8,247 nucleotides of DNA. Source: an uncultured Litorilinea sp. GTDB lineage: Bacteria > Chloroflexota > Anaerolineae > Caldilineales > Caldilineaceae. The notes under the pieces were generated by a model. That model did not search any database, was not told the origin of the DNA, and was given only the letters and a program-made list of their open reading frames with translations. The DNA lies in contig CAMPHP010000103.1 of NCBI GenBank assembly GCA_946885925.1, forward strand, positions 1-8,247, given 5' to 3'. The first letter of the stretch is position 1. Each line of letters starts with the position of its first letter. Shown here piece after piece: positions 5,882-8,247 of the stretch. Made by a program: the position numbers and the translations under genes.

Positions 5882-7024
5882 ATGGGCGAGAGACCCTCTG
5901 CAAAACGAATCTGGAAGCCTGTGATGACCCAAGGGGCAGACAGCTTCTGGCTTATGCTGATTACCTCCTTATCCCTCACAGTGCTTGTCACACGCGTCTT
6001 TCTAGAAATGACAGGCTATCCGCAAATCGGCGGTACGACCTATCACATCGCCCATGTACTCTGGGGTGGGTTGTTGCTCTTTATCGCCGTGACGCTAGTC
6101 CTCTCCTTTGCCAATCACTATATCCTCTGGATCGCCGCGGTCTTGGGCGGGGTGGGCGCTGGCCTCTTTATTGATGAAGTCGGCAAATTCATCACCCAGA
6201 GCAACGACTACTTCTACCCACTTGCCTTCCCCATCATCTACAGCTTTATCCTGATCTGTGTCTGGCTCTTTTACCGCATCCGCCAGCGCAAGCCACGCGA
6301 TACGCGTACACTGCTCTATCACGCGCTGGAAGACATGAAGGAGGTATTGGACAACGACCTCGACCCCTTTGAGCACCGCGCGTTGACTCTTGAGCTTCAG
6401 CAAGTGGTTAACGAGGCGCGCGATGTCAATGACTACCAGCTAGCCAAGTCACTGCTCAGTTACATACAATCGCGCGATGTGCGTCTGGCGATTCAGCCGA
6501 ACCTGATAGAGCGCCAGTTGGATCGCATGCGTAAAATGCTGGCAGGCTGGCCCCCTCGGCTCATCTTAAAAGTTATCTTGATCCTCAGCTTTGGTTTTAT
6601 GGCCTTTAACGCAGCGTTGACGTTGTTGCTGTTGGTCATGGCAGGGCGAGGGTCGCAGGTGGTCAACGACATGCTCTCGAATTACGTGATTGTGAGTGGC
6701 ACGTCACAGTACGAAGTGAGCCTCCCCGCCCTACTGATTATGACGATGTTAGCCCTGATTGGGGTGGGTATCCTCGCCTTGATTGCCACCATTCTGTTGG
6801 TGCTAGGACGAGATGCAGCAGGCGTGCGAATTGGCGTTTTGGCCTTGGTCATTGCCCTCATGGTTGTCAACCCGTTTGCATCCTACTTCTTTCAACTTCA
6901 AGCAATGGCAAGCGCGCTTGCTCAGGTGCTCCTGCTGGGCCTTGCATCCCTATACCGTTGGCGCTTCCTCTTTCCCGGTGAAAGAGCCGCTGTCCCTGCT
7001 GACGAGGCAGTTGAGACGGTTTGA
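5882..7024 (+). CDS. Multi-spanning integral membrane protein of unknown function
   Basis: The protein has 380 aa. Hydrophobic segments lie at about residues 22-41, 57-77, 81-98, 113-132, 228-253, 280-308, 315-332 and 340-358, giving about eight helices. A soluble, charged and probably helical middle part (133-225) contains the heptad-like HALEDMKEVLDNDLDPFEHRA and a conserved-looking linker NEARDVNDYQLAKSLLSYIQ. The first helix bundle contains TTYHIAHVLWGG (52-63) and GLFIDEVGKFITQSNDYFYP (94-113), with Asp98, Glu99 and Lys102 at a helix end. I believe this pair of motifs marks an uncharacterised family in Chloroflexota and some Actinobacteria, but no activity is known to me. The start at 5882 has GAGGGGAG (5868-5875) 6 nt upstream; an in-frame TTG at 5846 would add 12 residues without support. 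It is the last plus-strand gene before a convergent lipoprotein gene, and no terminator is seen between them. Confidence 0.85.
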   Translation: MGERPSAKRIWKPVMTQGADSFWLMLITSLSLTVLVTRVFLEMTGYPQIGGTTYHIAHVLWGGLLLFIAVTLVLSFANHYILWIAAVLGGVGAGLFIDEVGKFITQSNDYFYPLAFPIIYSFILICVWLFYRIRQRKPRDTRTLLYHALEDMKEVLDNDLDPFEHRALTLELQQVVNEARDVNDYQLAKSLLSYIQSRDVRLAIQPNLIERQLDRMRKMLAGWPPRLILKVILILSFGFMAFNAALTLLLLVMAGRGSQVVNDMLSNYVIVSGTSQYEVSLPALLIMTMLALIGVGILALIATILLVLGRDAAGVRIGVLALVIALMVVNPFASYFFQLQAMASALAQVLLLGLASLYRWRFLFPGERAAVPADEAVETV

Positions 7025-7057
7025 GGGAGCGATTGGCTGGTTCATTGTGACTTTCTC

Positions 7058-7546
7058 TTAGGCTTCGCCATTAACACTCAAGTCGTAGAATTCGCCACTT
7101 TCGACATTGTATTTCACTTGGAAATAGCAATCACCGCCATCGAGGATAAAGACCAGTTCATTCTCCCAATCAATGTCGTGTGCATTGCAGAAGAAGTTGG
7201 CATAGATCACACGCTCACCCTCTTCGAGTATCCCCAGATATTGCCGCTGATAGTCGGGCACACGTTCCCAGATCGGCGGAGATGGTCGTAGCCACGGGTG
7301 TTCGGCTGTCTGGAGAAACGCAGGCAGGTCTGTTTCCAGCGCGGCGACATCCGCATCAGCCGGTGTCCAGAACTCTGCCGCCTGGGCGTTTATCTCGTTG
7401 CGATACGCTTCCGCCTCTTCTGCCGTAAAGATCACACGATTGGCGCTGCGTTGAGCAGGCGCGGGAGGCGTAATGGTAAGTGTACAGGCGGTTGTACCTA
7501 ACATCAATCCAAACACACAAAAGAACATAAACAGCTTTGATCCCAT
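7058..7546 (-). CDS. Small lipoprotein of an uncharacterised family
   Basis: This 162-aa protein has a type II signal. A short n-region with Lys4 and a hydrophobic core (residues 5-17) lead into the lipobox GTTAC, so Cys21 would be lipidated after cleavage. A Pro/Ala-rich linker (26-36) follows. The mature domain contains EFWTPADADVAALETDLPAFL (58-78), PDYQRQYLGILEEGERVIYANFFC (97-120), then DGGDCYFQVKYNVESGEFYDLSVNG (136-160). Cys120 and Cys140 are the only other mature cysteines and could pair outside the membrane. The C-terminal segment has the look of a conserved domain that I cannot tie to a function. The chosen start has GGGGA at 7550-7554 but close spacing (3 nt), with GGAAGGA further upstream; an internal Met7 is a weaker alternative because it removes the only basic n-region residue. 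The gene is convergent with the membrane-protein gene (33-nt gap) and divergent from the lipoprotein at 7963. Confidence 0.83.
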   Translation of the reverse strand: MGSKLFMFFCVFGLMLGTTACTLTITPPAPAQRSANRVIFTAEEAEAYRNEINAQAAEFWTPADADVAALETDLPAFLQTAEHPWLRPSPPIWERVPDYQRQYLGILEEGERVIYANFFCNAHDIDWENELVFILDGGDCYFQVKYNVESGEFYDLSVNGEA

Positions 7547-7782
7547 ATTTCCCCGTCAGTTCCTTCCAAGAATGCCAGTAAGACAACGTTCTGATTAGGC
7601 ACACGATTGAATCAGAATATCAATGCAAAACTCGGCGCATGAATTCCCGAAAATACATACAAACCGCTATGCCCATTTTGGCATTCTCCCTCCTGTAACA
7701 CCATTGTGCAACTACAATATTCCACACTTATTGTTACCATCATTATTGAATCGTTTACCTGAGTCCTTAAGTAGGCAGATGA

Positions 7783-7808
7783 GTGCGCGGTAAAAGTGCG
7801 CGGCAAAA
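7783..7808. repeat. 13-bp tandem repeat in the divergent region
   Basis: GTGCGCGGTAAAA (7783-7795) is followed directly by GTGCGCGGCAAAA (7796-7808), with one mismatch. Just downstream, TTTTGCACTC (7820-7829) inverts parts of the unit: GCAAAA at 7803-7808 pairs with TTTTGC at 7820-7825, and GAGTGC at 7781-7786 pairs with GCACTC at 7824-7829. A regulator-binding site is possible. Confidence 0.7.
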
Positions 7809-7893
7809 TTGATGAAACCTTTTGCACTCTTTTGTCGTTTATAGGCTGCTGCCTCAAAGCATGCCCCCAATGAGGTAGGTCCATCTATCCGCG

Positions 7894-7914
7894 AATAGGA
7901 GCCTCACTCCTGTT
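7894..7914 (+). promoter_or_regulatory. Hairpin in the probable leader of the right-hand lipoprotein gene
   Basis: AATAGGAG (7894-7901) pairs with CTCCTGTT (7907-7914) over 8 bp with one T-G wobble and a 5-nt loop. It lies 48 nt before the start codon at 7963. No T tract follows, so it is not a terminator. Any role in RNA stability or translation is speculation. Confidence 0.35.
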
Positions 7915-7962
7915 CTTACAAGTCCCTACGAGGACCCAGTGCAGTAGTAAAAGGAATTGGAT

Positions 7963-8247
7963 ATGAAAGTGTCTAGTATCAATCAACTTCTGATCACCGC
8001 AGCATTGGTAGGAACGCTCTCCGCCTGTTCAGGGGCACAAACACCGGGAGCAGAGCCTGTGGTGACAACGCCAATGGAGTCAGCAATGACGCCAGCAGCC
8101 GGGGTTACAGAGACCACAGAAGAAACGACAACTGAAGCCATAGGTGAGGCGACAACTGAAGCTACGGGGGAAGTTACGGGTGAAGCCACCGGAACTACGG
8201 GTGAGGCCACATCTGAAGTCACCACCGAAGCTACAGGTGAGGCCACA
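7963..8247 (+). CDS. Lipoprotein with Thr/Glu tetrapeptide-repeat linker (3' end beyond window)
   Basis: The frame is open from ATG 7963 to the last base, giving 95 codons without a stop, so the gene is partial. AAGGA at 7951-7955 lies 7 nt before the start. The n-region has Lys2, residues 8-19 are hydrophobic, and the lipobox is LSAC, so Cys22 is the predicted lipidation site and the mature chain starts there. After a Pro/Ala/Thr spacer (23-48), residues 49-95 consist of a four-residue repeat, mostly (T/G/S)-E-(A/V)-T, with glutamate at nearly every fourth position. Such linkers in lipoproteins usually hold a folded extracytoplasmic domain away from the membrane (for example fasciclin-like or cupredoxin-like domains), but that domain is outside this window and cannot be named. 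The complementary strand is also open through the repeat, which is a by-product of the 12-base periodicity. Confidence 0.85.
   Translation, partial: MKVSSINQLLITAALVGTLSACSGAQTPGAEPVVTTPMESAMTPAAGVTETTEETTTEAIGEATTEATGEVTGEATGTTGEATSEVTTEATGEAT
8107..8247 (+). repeat. 12-bp-period coding repeat (tetrapeptide linker)
   Basis: From codon 49 of the lipoprotein onward the DNA follows a 12-base period encoding (T/G/S)-E-(A/V)-T, with about 11 units visible. One unit (Gly77-Thr-Thr79) is three codons long, as expected from unit loss. Units share the peptide pattern but vary at third positions, so the array is older than a recent slippage event. It continues past the window end. Confidence 0.8.

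Larger units (their letters stand above)
7547..7962. other. Divergent intergenic region between two lipoprotein genes
   Basis: No supported gene lies in these 416 bases. It is visibly richer in A+T than the flanking genes and must hold promoters for both lipoproteins, but no hexamer pair with correct spacing was convincing. It contains a 13-bp tandem repeat (7783-7808), the inverted pair GAGTGC (7781-7786) / GCACTC (7824-7829), and a leader-type hairpin at 7894-7914. AGGAGG followed by a five-codon minus-strand frame near 7670-7695 is noted but not claimed as a gene. Confidence 0.6.

Noticed and set aside
7671..7695. Five-codon leader peptide on the minus strand after AGGAGG
   Set aside because: The ribosome site is good, but such a short frame has no attenuator-like codon run or terminator hairpin after it.
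7612..7884. 90-aa minus-strand frame in the divergent region
   Set aside because: It has no ribosome site at its start, mixed composition without a domain, and lies in A+T-rich promoter sequence.
7983..8246. 87-aa minus-strand Val/Ser/Ala-Pro repeat frame
   Set aside because: It is an antisense shadow of the 12-base-period repeat in the plus-strand lipoprotein gene, which has a good ribosome site, signal peptide and lipobox.
1..8247. Defence, CRISPR, mobile-element or phage system
   Set aside because: I looked for nucleases, methylases, transposases, regularly spaced long repeats and terminal inverted repeats on both strands and saw none.

Overview
This is a chromosomal-looking bacterial stretch of about half G+C with eight complete protein genes and one that runs off the right edge. 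I see no rRNA, tRNA, CRISPR array, transposase, integrase or phage gene. The best guess for the source is a member of the Chloroflexota (Anaerolineae/Caldilineae-like). This rests on an F420-linked reductase-family protein, two lipoproteins (one with a Thr/Glu-rich linker), and two uncharacterised families (the 380-aa membrane protein and the 162-aa lipoprotein) that I associate with that phylum. This is inference from memory, not a search result.

Layout from left to right: (1) 329-1556, a secreted beta-sandwich-like protein followed 37 nt later by an F420H2-dependent nitroreductase/quinone-reductase family protein, closed by a strong hairpin terminator at 1586-1624. (2) 1766-3367, a large MscS-type mechanosensitive channel. 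It is convergent with, and overlaps by 14 nt, an acetoacetate-decarboxylase family gene on the minus strand (3354-4175). (3) A roughly 400-nt divergent intergenic region with a good sigma-70-type promoter reading right. (4) 4577-7024, three co-directional genes: a PhyH-type Fe(II)/2-oxoglutarate oxygenase homologue with an altered iron-binding motif, a small VOC/glyoxalase-fold protein and a multi-spanning membrane protein of unknown function. (5) A minus-strand lipoprotein at 7058-7546. (6) A 416-nt divergent intergenic region. (7) The start of a plus-strand lipoprotein with a tetrapeptide-repeat linker, open to the window end.

The genes do not form one obvious pathway. Enzymes of small-molecule metabolism (F420 reductase, ADC family, PhyH family, VOC family) are interspersed with envelope proteins (MscS, membrane protein, two lipoproteins, one secreted protein). 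The ADC-family and PhyH-family genes are divergent and could share regulation. The PhyH, VOC and membrane-protein genes could be co-transcribed.

The two most notable signals are the PhyH-family protein, whose metal motif reads His-Arg-Gly where His-x-Asp is expected (the substitution type seen in Fe/2OG halogenases), and the presence of short tandem direct repeats (10-13 bp units) in four of the intergenic regions. I found no clear defence, mobile or biosynthetic system.
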